Shown here piece after piece: positions 9,201-21,476 of a stretch of DNA of 64,000 nucleotides. The stretch covers positions 56,786-120,785 of the forward strand of contig QNQO01000517.1 in assembly GCA_003290165.1 (NCBI GenBank), given 5' to 3'. Source of the stretch: Berberis thunbergii. Its lineage: Eukaryota > Streptophyta > Magnoliopsida > Ranunculales > Berberidaceae. How positions within the stretch are numbered: the stretch's first letter is position 1; the number at the start of each line of letters is the position of its first letter. The notes below the pieces were generated by a model. The model was not told the DNA's origin. It saw only the letters and a list, made by a program, of their open reading frames with translations, and did not search any database. The translations under genes were made by a program, and so were the position numbers.

Positions 9201-12200
9201 TGAAATGAATAGGGTCCACATAAACAAAGTCATTAACAGAGTACTCAATTCCTCTGTAGCAAAAACCAGTCTTGGAAGAATTTAATTTAAATGTCTCCTT
9301 CTCTTTTTGAGTTTTCTTTATTTCGCAGGAGCGGCAAACCCCAGATCCATTACCTATATCACTCGAGGGAAGACTAAGGAATGCACCCATTTCAGGCCAA
9401 TATAAGCTTTTACAGTAATAGTCCATGGGTAGCCCTTTTTTTCATTCTCTCCTCTGACCTTTGCCTATCAATTTATCAGCATTGGCATTATCCTTCCTAT
9501 ACTGGTGCCCCCATGGCAACGACCGAATATCCACATCTACGCTTTGATTAACATCTTGAAGTTTGAATTCACTGCATTCATTTGTCAAGAACAATTCTCT
9601 TTCGTTAGCAGTATTTCCCAAGAACGGTTTTGCTTCCTCTCTCCATAGCTATTCCATGAACCATTTTTGTACCATTTGCTTTCTCAAACATGTACTCCAC
9701 AAAATATATTTTCGGGTATTTCTTCTGAATCATCAACCTCCATCATCACAGCACCACCAACATCAATAACGTCTCCTCGAACAATGGCCCTTTTATAAAG
9801 AATCTCTCCTGAACTTGTTTGGCCTACTGTCTTACCATCCCATCTTATTTCATTGTCACTGGACTTGCATTTAGCTGCTTTTGCTGTTGATTGGGGCTTA
9901 GAGGTCATTTCCTCAAGGAGTACCTTCTCTTCAACGTCTTCTTCATTATCCTCTTGCTCCTCGACATCTTCATCATCTTTTTCTTCATGCCCATCAACCG
10001 CATTAGGGTCTTTTGGCGAGTATTGTGAGTAATAGTCCCCCCAAATTCTGTTGATCAACCTAGTTGTGGTAGCCTGCATGGCTTTCATCTTGAAACAACA
10101 GGTGCTATAGATGCCCTAGGATTCAAGTTTGTTTCACTTTTATGCACCACTTTCTTCTTCATCAACAATTTAGTATGGTGTCTCTCCTCCATTTTGCCAG
10201 ACAAACCAGTCACAAAAGCACTGTTTTTAATAGCCTTATTAGGGTATTCGGCAAATAGTTGGAGTATTATCTGCCCATGAACCACCACATACCTCTCCAC
10301 CGCTGCTGGATTAGAAGAAATATAAGCAGAATGACCCTCCTCAAATTCTGCTACTCTCTTGATAACGTCGGCAAAAGAAAGCCGAGACACTCGGCTTTGA
10401 TCTTGCAACAATGTGATGATACCAATAGCAACTCTCGCAGTTTTCAGAACTGGTTCATACCATGGAGCATATTGCTTTGATGGCTTTCCAAGCCTGTACC
10501 TGAGGATATGAGGAAAAGGAAAGTGCATATTTTCACATCACAATATAAAAATGCTTCATAAGAAGTAAGGCCCAAGCATATTGAGCATCAGAACAATGCA
10601 AAAGTAGGAAATTATCAACATAGGTATCTTCTAATATGAAAATATTAACACTATACCAGGCCATATCTGTTCGTATGGATATAAAGATCATTGATGATCC
10701 AAATTCAATCACCCATTCCTTTATTGCACTCAGATAAATTGGCATGCCATTTGCATCTTGCACTTCAGGCACACTTGAAGAAGACTGAACTGGGTCAATG
10801 TCAAGACAGAATCCACTTCCATCATCCTGAGTCATGGTCCCAGACCCAAAGATTGTCACATCAACATCATCACAGGACTTCATTGGAAGGAGCTCCAAAG
10901 ATATAAGCCGAGAGTCCGAATTGTAAAGTGACCAATTCTCAAGCATGCTTCGAGGAAGGTCATCAGCATCACACACGTTTACATCAGTTTCAAAGACGAG
11001 ATACTCATCCGTCTCCTGAACAGCAGTCTTGTAATATTGAGGTAGTGGATAGTCATTTGCAATCTCATCTTCATTGATCTTAATGTAGAACTTGTTCAAA
11101 CTAGAGGTTGGACGTCGATTCTTCTTCTGTTTCATTGAAGCCCAATTCTCTTCTTCTTGCAACAGACGTGCTAATTTCTGATCTTCATCTTCCTCAGTCA
11201 AACCACTGGATGGACAAGATTGATCCAACTGATCTTCATCCTTAATCTTCAGACTGCCACCAGATGAGATCTTTGGAGGCTTTTTTAATTCACCTCTTTT
11301 CCTACACTCGTCTCGAAGGGCCATAAGCACAGGTAACTCAGCCAAACTCTGTTCACTTTTTTTTGATGTCTCATCCAAACCTATCAGTTGGTTATAGATG
11401 AACTCACCTTGTGAGATAACGAAATCTTTAGCAGACACCCCACCAAAAAAGCTTTTATTTCCGCTCATTGAACGAGCAGAAGCAGCAAGCAATTCATCAA
11501 GACTCAAATCAGAGTGTCCTCCAGAAGATTTGGAAACTATTTTCGAAACCTCAATGCAGGCTCGGGCCTTCTCAAAAAAAAGCTCATAGCACTTCTTGTA
11601 GCTACCTGCAGGTTTAACACAGTCATAATCTGCCATCTCCGTAGAGATCCAAATTGTAGGGTATCCATCTTCATAGCCAGATATCGCCCATGACTCAATC
11701 CGTCCAAACCCCTCACATCTGACACCCTTTTCCTTCTTTTTGTCTGAACTCTCCTCCAAAGACAAAATAAGGCCAGAAATAAATAAATCGTCAACTTCTA
11801 GCATTTCAACAGGTTGAGGTTTTCCGTTGACATCATGAAATACAAACTCAATCAGTCTTCTATTAGGTCGAGGATTGTCAGGCCCATCAGTCAAGCGTAA
11901 AGCACTCACCTCCTCATCCACCAAATGTTCCTTTTCTGTTACAACGGTGTCCGACTTCTCAGACAAGCGCAAGGATTTCTCCTTGAAATTAGAACAAGCA
12001 GCAGCTCGCTTTGGTCTTTTGGCAGGACCAGCGGACTCTCCAATGTTCTCTGATCCATTTCGTTTTTTCTCCTTTGGCTCAGTTGATGCTATCTCATTGG
12101 TATCCAATTTATTGACATCCGAGAGCTAGCCTTTGGTCTAACTCTTCCTTTGTTCTTCATTTCTGAACAAAAAACAATTGTCAGAATAACGTGAGTACCC

Positions 12201-12397
12201 AAATGGCATCCAAATAACAAAAACATGAAACGTAAAGCAATAGGATTGAAGAGTGAATTAAATACTATCGTCCTGACAGACAATAAAATAAGTGTAGCAT
12301 AACATTTATGTGAAACATGGGAAAATGAAGATATGTGAAGTAAAGGACTACCTGCAGGAAGAATGGAAGATGCAAAAATAATAGCAATAACAATAAC

Positions 12398-12460
<63 letters not shown>

Positions 12461-12471
12461 TAATAATAATA

Positions 12472-12508
<37 letters not shown>

Positions 12509-14676
12509 TAATAACAACAATACTAAGGTAAATCCAGGACAGAAATAAGGAGTCCTACTGGTAGGGCAAGCATGATGCTCGTGACCAAATTTTTAATTCA
12601 CCTCACCTAGCATGATACAATTCCAAGGACATTAATTTGGGTACTTTTCATCTCAAAGACCACATATCATACCAGATGAGGTTCGGTCACCTAAGGCGTG
12701 AACCATGAAAGGAACAACTATTTGTGATCCAGATCAGTGATTCTAATAAAGCAAACAAGGACATGTAGGGAATGTAGGGAATAAATAAGAAAGATTTGGA
12801 ACAACTATACATAGAATATTTACCAAACAATAAAAGGAAAATACAATGAATCCAACAAAAATGAAGCCTATACCCAGTTTTAGTAAACAATTTGTATGAG
12901 CTCCTGAAGAGCATCAAAATATCTGCCCATAAAAGAGCTAGAAAATAACATATGCAGGAAAAAAATCAATTACGATTACAAAGCTTAAGTTGGCACCAAA
13001 AATAATGCATGCATCAACTTACATGTTACCAAGTATGTTTGACATTAGTTTAACCCTCTGAATCGAGACCTTGTTTCAAAATCCAAAAAAAAATTAGAAG
13101 AGATTCAGAAACACTCAAACTCAACCCCAAATGAAATGTAAGGATGAAATGAAATTTCTGTAAGGAACTTGCAGTAAATCAAGCTTCCATAATAAGTATC
13201 TGGGTAGATAACACTTCTTTTGTATCATAAAACATTGAAATATGAAGGACCTAAATAGGTGAAAAGTAAATGAAAGAACTGATCAGTAAACATATTTCTA
13301 AAATAAATAAGTGTAAATTGCATACTTATACTAAAATTAGATAAAGATTTTCATGGGACTTTAACAAGAAAGCTAGGCATCAGCATAAAAATAAAACTAA
13401 AATATGAGAAAATTTAAATGAAAAATCAAGCAACATTATGTCCAAACTCTCCCCATTCCCAAAAGGCAAAATGTATGATACTTATACCTGGCTGCAGGAC
13501 ACAAACCACACAAAGAAGCAACTAGTTATGGAACTTTTGGATCTCCAAATCCAATAACTTCAATAGCAAGGGAAGAAAGGACGTGAACCAAGCTAAAATA
13601 GAACAAAGATTAATGGAAAGGATCTCTCAAAGAAGGTGCCGGTGAATTCCTCGTCTTGCAAGGAGGTTAAGACATGCTCAGAAACAATACATTTTAATAT
13701 GCTTTCACTAGTGGAAATATGTAAATTGTATAGAGAAATCAAAACCTATAGTGTATATCTAAACACCCCTAAATTCAATAGGGGCAGAAAATCAAGATAA
13801 AATAAACTGTGAAGATATGAGATCAACATCATCTCTACACCATTGTAATAGAAACCCTTTAGCATTTGATATAAAACCATCAAAAGGGGTATCTCACATT
13901 CCCCTTTCCTACAAAGAACAATGAGTCACAAAGCTGAAGTGAAGAGATTCGCTTACCCACCCAGAAGCAAAGAATCCTATCAACTCCACAGGTTCTCCAC
14001 AAACAAGGGTCTCAAATGAAGGACTTGCAATGAAATACAGAACAACTCAGACTTCTAACAATACAGCTTGTATAACCCCCCACAAATCCAATAAGTCAAA
14101 AAAATAAATAAACTCTGAAGATGTGAGATCAACATCATCTCCACACCATTTGATGACTCAGAGATGCAAAACCCTCGAATGGGTATCTCACATTCCCATT
14201 CTCTACAAGGAATGATGAATAAAAAAGAATCACTTACTAAGACTCCTCAGGTTCTCCACAAAGTTGAAGGACTCGCAATGAAATGAAACACAAAACAAGA
14301 TCTCGAGTTCTAACAGGAGAGCTTGCTTTTATAACCAATAAAACGGAAAACAGTGACTATATAGAGGGCAAAAAATCAAAATAAAGATTTCAAAGATCTG
14401 ACAGTGAGATCTCACTAAAAAAACACTGTTTCTAGTGAAGATTTTCTTGGTTCACCCTAAGATCTCTTAAAACTAAGAAATTAGGGTTTAAATCAAGATT
14501 TCGAGAAACCCCATTTCTCTAAACAGCCCAAAAAATCTTGACCAAACGGTGAATCGAAACAAACCATCGGATCAGATCAGATTATATAGTGAAATAGTGA
14601 GAGAGAGAAAACGCAAACCTGTTTTGCCTGAAGAAACCGTGGGGTTTTCGGACTCGAGAAGAGCTGCAGATCCCAT
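6284..14676 (-). CDS. MET1: DNA (cytosine-5)-methyltransferase, MET1/DMT1 type (12 exons, with homopolymer frameshifts)
   Basis: Maintains CG methylation after replication in the nucleus. Minus-strand exons by GT-AG junctions: 14676-14619, 12162-10657, 10499-8998, 8925-8761, 8657-8459, 8330-8219, 7936-7789, 7700-7503, 7418-7140, 7015-6854, 6768-6550, 6424-6284 (stop TAG). About 1,562 residues are predicted, close to the family's usual 1,530-1,560. Domain order matches the family: basic N terminus, two DNMT1-RFD domains (about 120-260 and 390-530), two BAH domains (about 770-905 and 940-1080), and a C-terminal methyltransferase with DIFAGCGG, catalytic GGPPCQ, ENVR, the [12 protein letters not shown] block and GNAVPPPLA. 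Frame is lost by one base at about 12104, 10090, 9709-9712, 9613-9615, 9469 and 9436-9442. All six are homopolymer length changes that sum to zero. The N-terminal change could instead reflect different splicing. It is either a recently disabled gene or carries sequencing errors. Confidence 0.92.
12163..14618 (-). other. MET1 intron 1 (2.46 kb)
   Basis: A long intron between the tiny first exon and the RFD exon. It holds a (TAA)n microsatellite (12399-12513) and a direct duplication: about 13797-14090 and 14100-14338 share GAGATCAACATCATCTC, GGGTATCTCACATTCCC and CAGGTTCTCCACAAA blocks. No other gene is seen in it. Confidence 0.65.
12399..12513. repeat. (TAA)n microsatellite in MET1 intron 1
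   Basis: About 38 nearly perfect TAA units. The apparent poly-Tyr/Ile open frame through it is an artefact of the repeat. Confidence 0.97.
14619..14676 (-). CDS. MET1: MET1 coding exon 1
   Basis: A short first exon starting with ATG at 14676 ([19 protein letters not shown]) and ending at a CAG|GTTTGC donor at 14619. It leaves one base over, which joins in phase to the exon 2 acceptor at 12162 (TTGTTCAG|AAATG). The short MGSAA-like N-terminal exon and this phase are the reasons for choosing this start. No other in-frame ATG precedes the conserved RPKRAAAC block. Confidence 0.65.
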
Positions 14677-14823
14677 GTTTGTAGTGAGAGATGGAACCCT
14701 AGAAATCGATCAAAAGGGGAGATGAAACGACTGACTATGAGTGAGCCCTAGAGAGGGATATCCAGAGTGAGCTTGCACAAAGTGAAGAGAACTTTTATTG
14801 GTGAGGTTTTGGAACCCAAAAAA

Positions 14824-14853
14824 GTGGCGGGAGATTTGATTTGGTTCGCGCGA
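14824..14853 (-). promoter_or_regulatory. E2F-like sites upstream of MET1
   Basis: About 150-175 bp upstream of the MET1 ATG. The minus strand carries CTCCCGCCA (14824-14832), one base off the TTTCCCGCC form, and the plus strand carries TTCGCGCG (14845-14852). Arabidopsis MET1 is known to be controlled by the RBR/MSI1-E2F pathway; that these particular sites work is inferred. Confidence 0.5.
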
Positions 14854-15927
14854 TATCACCATGGAATTGGAAACCCCAAAAAGGTTTGTTTTCGGATAAA
14901 CGACGCGTTCGATGGATGATGATATCTCGAGGTCATCGTTTCAGATGTATGTATGTCACGTTTTAGATAGTCAACCATTTTTTTTTTTCATTTTTACTAT
15001 CTTTTTGTTATTTTCCCAGAAGAAAAAGAAGGAGAAAATTAAATAAATTTTTTTTAAAAGAAAATCGATTCCAAGCGAACCTTTGCAACTCCAAGACTCA
15101 AATACGATCCATTTACAGGCCTAAACCATCAAGCATGTACATAACCTTTGTTACATCGGCCTAGGTTTTGGAAATTTGCACTTTCTTGGGCCATTTGATC
15201 TGATAGCAACATCTCAATTCTTGCTGCGGATGGTTTGAACTTAGCAACATAAAAAAATGAAAAGGAAAAAATACAAGCACGTAATGATGGCACAAAAATA
15301 ATATAACATGGCAATGGTTTGCTCCAAATATAATGGAATCGGTGCACTATAAAATAAAAATATATTTTAGCATTATAGATCTGATAAACACTATAGCAAC
15401 CCAACATGACATGGCCATTCAATCATAACACAATAATATTGCTAAAGAAAAGTGAGAGATTTAAGTGAATACGTTTGATTGTCTAACCGGATGTTTGAAC
15501 AAATTTGGCTCTAGAAGTTCGAATTCAAGCAAGTTAAAGGCGACTGCGAGAGCAACAAAGAAATTGAACATGTTGACGATCGAATTGATTTTATGGTTTT
15601 GGGCCAAAGGTGTGAGAAAGTGATGAAAATGAAAGTGGGTGTGTCCAAGGGTGCCATGGAGAGTGAGATTTATTGCCTTATTGGGTTTTTGTTGAAAGGT
15701 AGGCAACACACCCTTTCTTTACAATGTAACATTTCTAAATGTGGCGCGGTAATTTTGGAATTTTCTTAACGTTGTTACCATGTGTAGATCGTCCTACTCA
15801 TCATTCCTGATATTTGACGCAACAAATGTGAAACTTATTGTTATATCTCATTATTATCAAGCATTATAATGCCAACACCAAAATTAAATGTTTTCATTTG
15901 TAAATGTCATTTAAATTTGGGTTTTTG
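14854..15927. other. Intergenic, nothing recognised
   Basis: Upstream of MET1. It contains two short minus-strand open frames (15129-15422 and 15461-15709, 97 and 82 codons). Neither has a recognisable domain, and I do not call them genes. Confidence 0.4.
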
Positions 15928-18853
15928 CATATGCCCTCCGGACTAACAGTACACATTCATTGACTATTATTTTTTAAGTGAGCAAAGTTTTTGTAACCAA
16001 AATGCCCCTAAATGAATGAAGGGATGAGATTAAAATGTTTATCTCGAAAACTGATAATTGGTATCTCGAGATTCATCAATGATTCAAATTATTTTAAAAA
16101 GTTAATTGAGTATCTCGAGACACATCTAGTGGTTAAAATTTTGAAAAATGACTTTTAAAGCCTACTCACAAAATAGAAAATTTAGATAGCGTAGTTGATG
16201 TAATGACTAATTTTATGTTTTTATAACCAACAATTACTCTTTCATTAACGAAAGTTAACTCATAAAATTATATAACATATTTACCTTTCCTAAACAAATA
16301 TAAAAACCTAATTTTTTTTGTTTTATAACCAATAAGGACTATTTTATTAATGATTCTATTTTTATTTTTTTTGTTAATTTTACTTTTTTTACCCTAACCC
16401 CTTCAATTATTTGTACAAAAAAAAATTTTAACTGCAGTTTGAACAATTATTTTTTGTCATTTGTTAGCTACAAATGACTGCATTGATATTTTTTTATTCA
16501 TGAATGTTTTGCCACTTTAAATGTGTTTGTATTTGACCAGTCGTGAAGGTATATTTGAGTTTGAATAACAAGTTTTTTGTTTCAATTATTTGTCACTATT
16601 TAGTTTATATGAAATTATTTTATTCAATATTGATTTTCATTTTACCTATGAGGCTATGATCATGCTCTGTGGTAGATAGTTTGTAACTAAATAGTGACAG
16701 AGAATAAAATTTATTATTTTACACGTACTCATGCATTAAAGAATAAGAAATTAAATTTCGATAGTGGACAAATTGATTTATTAACTACATTATGGAATAA
16801 GAAACAATAATAATTAAAACCAAATTTCTAATCATCATCAAGAAAGGTAATGCATGAGTACCTGTAAACTATTCAAATCAAATATATGACAATTTAATCA
16901 AATTAATTTTATTAACCAATTAAAATCAAATTTGTAATCATCATTAACTACATCATGAAAAGTTTACCAAACATTAGCATAATAATTTGATTAATTTGTC
17001 GGTCAATTTAAACTTATAAAAATTTATAATTAATTGGTCATAATTAAAATCATTAATATTGATACCTGCCAGCATCATGGGTGGGCGGGGTTAAGGGTAA
17101 AAAAAGAAGTAAAAATAACAAAAAATAAATAAAAATTGGAATCATTAATAAAATAGTCATTATTGGTCATAAAAGTATAAAATAAAATTTTCTATTTGTT
17201 TAAGAATGGTCAAGATATCATATAACTTTATTAGTTACTATAGGTTAATAAAAAAAGTCTTTATTGGTTATAAAAGTAGTAGTTCTATACCCACCAGATG
17301 CATGTTTGCCTTAAAAAAAAGTATAAAAAGTAGGCACGAATTAGCCATTACATCAACTATAATATCTGAATGGTCTATTTTGTGAAAAAAATACGCCTTA
17401 AAAATCACTTTCCATAAATAAATAAATAAATAAAAACATCAATATCAACTTCTCCAACTCCATCCACCCACCATTATGCTCACTCACCACCTGTCCGCCC
17501 ACATCCCATTCCTCTCCTATTTGCGTATATGCCACACTCCGCACCCATCCCCTTTGCCTTCTTTTAGTTATCTTTTCATCCACCACATCGTCTCACCCCA
17601 ACCGCCTCCTTTATTTTTTTGTGTCATCCTGCCACCGCCCCACCATCAAACCTCATTCCTCCCTCTCTGTTCAAATTGACAACCACCACCAACCCCTCCT
17701 CTTCAATTCACCCCCGACCATCACCCCCTCATACAAATGAACATCAAACCAAACAAAGCCGATTCATCAAAATCACACACAATTCATTTAACACCAAACA
17801 CAAATCCCATCACATCCGTTCTTCCAAAATGCAACCTCTACCCGTAAAACCACCAAAATCTTCCATCAATCAAAAAATACATTGATACCCATTCATAAAT
17901 TGTTCCATAAATTGCTTTGAAATTGAGAATAACTATTTCTTTGAAGTTTGATGTGAATTCCAGGATGAGAAGGATGGTGAAGAGTTTGTAGTCCAGCCTA
18001 GTGGATAGGGTAAACAAGATGCAGGCGACAATGATTTAAATGTTGGCAATGATGAATAAGAAGATGGGGATGATGAGGTTGAAGACGAAGATAACCCCCA
18101 TAATGAAGTTCAAAGACAAACATCGTCTTCTTCTTCTCAGTCAAAGAGAAAGAAAAGAGATGTCAGTTACGACAATAGGGGGTGGAGTTGGAGAAAACGA
18201 ACAGTGAGAATTCCCCTTCAATCCTCCCGCTTAATTTGTTACTTCTGCTCGTTCTCACAATAATGTCCATGACAATTGGCTCTATTTCTCTCTGGCTCAA
18301 ACTGGGGTTGGAGAAAGATAAGTAAATAATAGAGGATGTGATTTTGTGAAATTTCAGTCATGTTTGATGATTTGAGACCGCCATCTAATGGTTTGAATAT
18401 GCGTTTCAGTTTCAGTCATGTTTGGGGGTTCAATTAAGAGTGGTGTTGGTGGATGTCAAGGATGTGAGGAGAGCATGGGGTGATGGTCGGTGGTGAATTG
18501 AAGAAAAGGGGTGGGGGTTGGTCGTAGTTGTTGATTTGAATAGAGAGGGATAAATGAGAGGTTGACAAGGCGGTGATGGTTGCGCAATTTGAACATATTT
18601 GAACAGGAAGAGGAAATAAGAGAAGATGTGGTGGGGAATGGTACATGGATGGAGTTGGAGAAGACGACGATTGAGGAAAGAGTTTTTTTAATTGAGATAC
18701 TCATTTAAATTTTAAAAAAAATCGAAACCATTGATTCACCTCAAAATACCAATTACCAATTTTCGATGTCATTATTTAATCTCAACCCTTCAATTATTTA
18801 AAGGTATTTTAGTCATCCAAACTTTGTGAATCGCTAGTCCTGGGGCATGTGCA
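15928..18853. mobile_element. Non-coding element with long terminal inverted repeats
   Basis: The left end (CATATGCCCTCCGGACTA, AAGGGATGAGATTAAA, ATTGGTATCTCGAG) is the inverted complement of the right end (TTTAATCTCAACCCTTC, TAGTCCTGGGGCATGTG) over about 200 bp. The inversion continues in pyrimidine-rich arms: CTTCTCCAACTCCATCCA at 17447 pairs with TGGATGGAGTTGGAGAAG at 18646, and TGTTCAAAT with ATTTGAACA. The left arm is broken by the element at 16142-17414, which the right arm lacks. No transposase is present. Flanking target duplications were not clear. Confidence 0.65.
16142..17414. mobile_element. Nested inverted-repeat element, copy 1 (Mutator-like MITE family)
   Basis: The left terminus TGAAAAATGACTTTTAAAG and the right terminus (complement TGGAAAGTGATTTTTAAGG) begin a long inverted repeat of about 270 bp. 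It includes ACAAAATAGA, GTAGTTGATGTAATG and ATAACCAATAAGGACTATT blocks matched by their complements at 17140-17400. It is the same family as the element at 19144-25503, whose 10-bp target duplication is clear. At this copy the flanks do not give a clean duplication. Confidence 0.65.
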
Positions 18854-19133
18854 CCACGATATATATTAGGGTAATCCATAATTGGCTTTTTATTTGTTTA
18901 TTTATTTTTGAGGAGGTTAAATTAAATTAACCCTTTAAAGTTTTGGTAAAGATTAAATAAACTGAAGTAAAATTATGCCAATAATCACTTCTTTGACATG
19001 TTTTGCCTTGTCTTAATGTTCAGGATTGGGGTGAAAAAAATCCAATTAAAGTAATTGTAGTTAAAAGCAATAAAAAATCAAATAAGCACAAACAAATGCA
19101 GAATGCCAAAACTCATTTTATTTATTTATATTT
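18854..19133. other. AT-rich spacer
   Basis: Nothing recognised. Confidence 0.4.
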
Positions 19134-21476
19134 TTTTTTGGGGTGAAAATGACTTTTAAGACCTACTTCTTTACAAAATAGATCATTTAGGGGGGTGTAC
19201 TGTATCTGGATTTTGTGGGCAATTTAATAAATTCCATGGATTCTGAAAATCCAAGTGTATTCAATTTGGATTTTAAAAAGTCCACAAAAGTCTAGGGGTA
19301 TTCAATCAGGATTTTAAAAAGTCTTTCTGAAATCCACAAAGTCCAGGGGTATTCAATATGGATTTCAAAAAGTCCACAAAAGTTTTAGGGTATTCAAAAT
19401 ATCATTCATATTTATGGATTTGGAAACTCATGGATTCTCATGGACTTTGTAGTGTTAGGTATAAATAACAAAGTTCAATAGTTTGCCAGCCTCTATATCA
19501 AAGATTTCAACGTGAAAAAAAAGTCTCTCAAAGTTCTTCCTTGTGCCACCCGTGAAGAGGTTGGTTCTCATCCTCTTGTTTTCTCAATTCTTTTTCTATC
19601 TTTACATAGTGTTCATAGTTGCATCATTGATGATTTTGGATTAGGGTTTGAATTAAATTATTAGGGTTTATAAGTTGTGTTAAATTAAAAAACGTATGCT
19701 ATCATAATGGTAACATATTTTTGCTGTATGGTAAAAGGATTCTTTGATTTATCATGATGACATAATGAAATTGGTGATGATGTTTGTGAACCTATTGCCA
19801 CAGTTAGTTTTTTACTTTTTATGAAAGAATGACGTCTTTGCATTCTTCGAGAACTTCTTCCTTTCTATAGAACAGCAGGATATTTGAGCTATTCTTCCTA
19901 AAGAACGGTTTTTATGGGTGTTTTGTGCTCTTCTCATTGTGTTTTCAAGGAGTCAATTGACGGCTTTTGTATTATTGTTTTCCATGTTTTCTTGTTCGTT
20001 TTCTATATGTTGTGTGGTAATTTGCATTTTTTTTTATAACCGTTGAGAGACGTATGTGTTTATCTTTGATTGGTTTTCTATCTTTGATTGGTTTATAAGT
20101 ATGCCTTTTATAATTAAAGGTCCGAATAGGAACTTGTGGAAAGTATGCCATTTGCCACGGTAATTGGATTTTAATACCTATAGTCCTTTGTTATCTGGGA
20201 AGTCAGAAATAACAACAGAAAATGAGTGAAGGAAGCAGTCTCAGTTGATCTTCTAGTTAGTTGAAGTTGGGATTAAGGCAACCAGAAGTTGAAGGCAAGT
20301 CCAGTTTCGAAAACTATGCCCTTTAAAAGAGAAAAAAGAAAATAAAAAACATAAGAGAAGAAGAGGAAAGGAGTTGATGGTGGACAGACACGAGTGATAG
20401 AGATGGAGATGATATGCTGTAGGCTGTAGCTAACGATAATGAGAATCAGTAGCCTATAAACCACTTTACTGCCTTAACATTGGTTTGACTGGAATAATGT
20501 ACAAGTACTATGGAAAACACTTCATCAAAGCCCATTCCTGAGACTAAGGAAAACACTTAAAAAAACAAATTGTGGAAGTCATAACAGATCTTGTACTTGG
20601 AAGATTTTGAACTCTTGGGCTTCATAAGGGTGGGGGGGAAGAAGAAATGGTTTGCTAATATCAGCAGTCTAAATCCAACTATTTGCTTGCATAGCTGTTA
20701 GCTGCAGAACAGCGCAGAATCAACTACAAGACAACCAAGCATTCCATGATGCGAAATTCACATGAAAAACATGGTTATGTAAAGCCATCTAGATAGCTCT
20801 GCTTGTATCAATTTTTTTTTCTCTTGCAGACCTAGCATACACATGTTGATCGTGTTCGGGTACTTGTTTTGTTCACAGTTCCATTTTTAACATTTCAAAT
20901 TCAGTATGCTTGCAGTCTATTTGATTCTGTCACTATCCATCTTAAATTAGGGTTTATAAATCGTTGGATTATATGGATCATTATGGCTTACAATCCCTTG
21001 CATATATGTTTTTGACGCCGGTTATCTTCTCAGCTATGTTTTTGATGGTTAATTGGATCATAAATGCTACATATATGATATTTTGCTATAGTTGGTTGCG
21101 TATGACTAGATTTATGTAACTATGGTTTTGACTTCCATGTGTTTGGATCATGATTGGACCATATAAGTTGATCATGGTTGGATCATGTATGTTTGTATAT
21201 AAACTATAATGTCTTAGAGATATCCTACTGCATGTCTTCATTAGAGGTTGAACAATAGTCATATGAATCCATTAGAGGTTAAACAATAGTCATAAAACGT
21301 TCATCCAATTCTAATTAGATATGACATATAGCATATAGGCATAACCATACATGCTTCATGTATGATAGATTAGCTTCATGCATGTAGTGATCATATAGAG
21401 GAATGAAACTACTTTCGAGTTGTGTCTGATACAGTAGCGTATATTTGCTTCATAAAATACTTGTTGTAATATATAG

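Noticed and set aside
12089..12520. Poly-Tyr/Ile open frame upstream of MET1 exon 2
   Set aside because: It is the (TAA)n microsatellite translated; only its last about 25 codons belong to exon 2.
15461..15709. 82-codon minus-strand open frame
   Set aside because: No recognisable domain, splice context or neighbour; within chance expectation.
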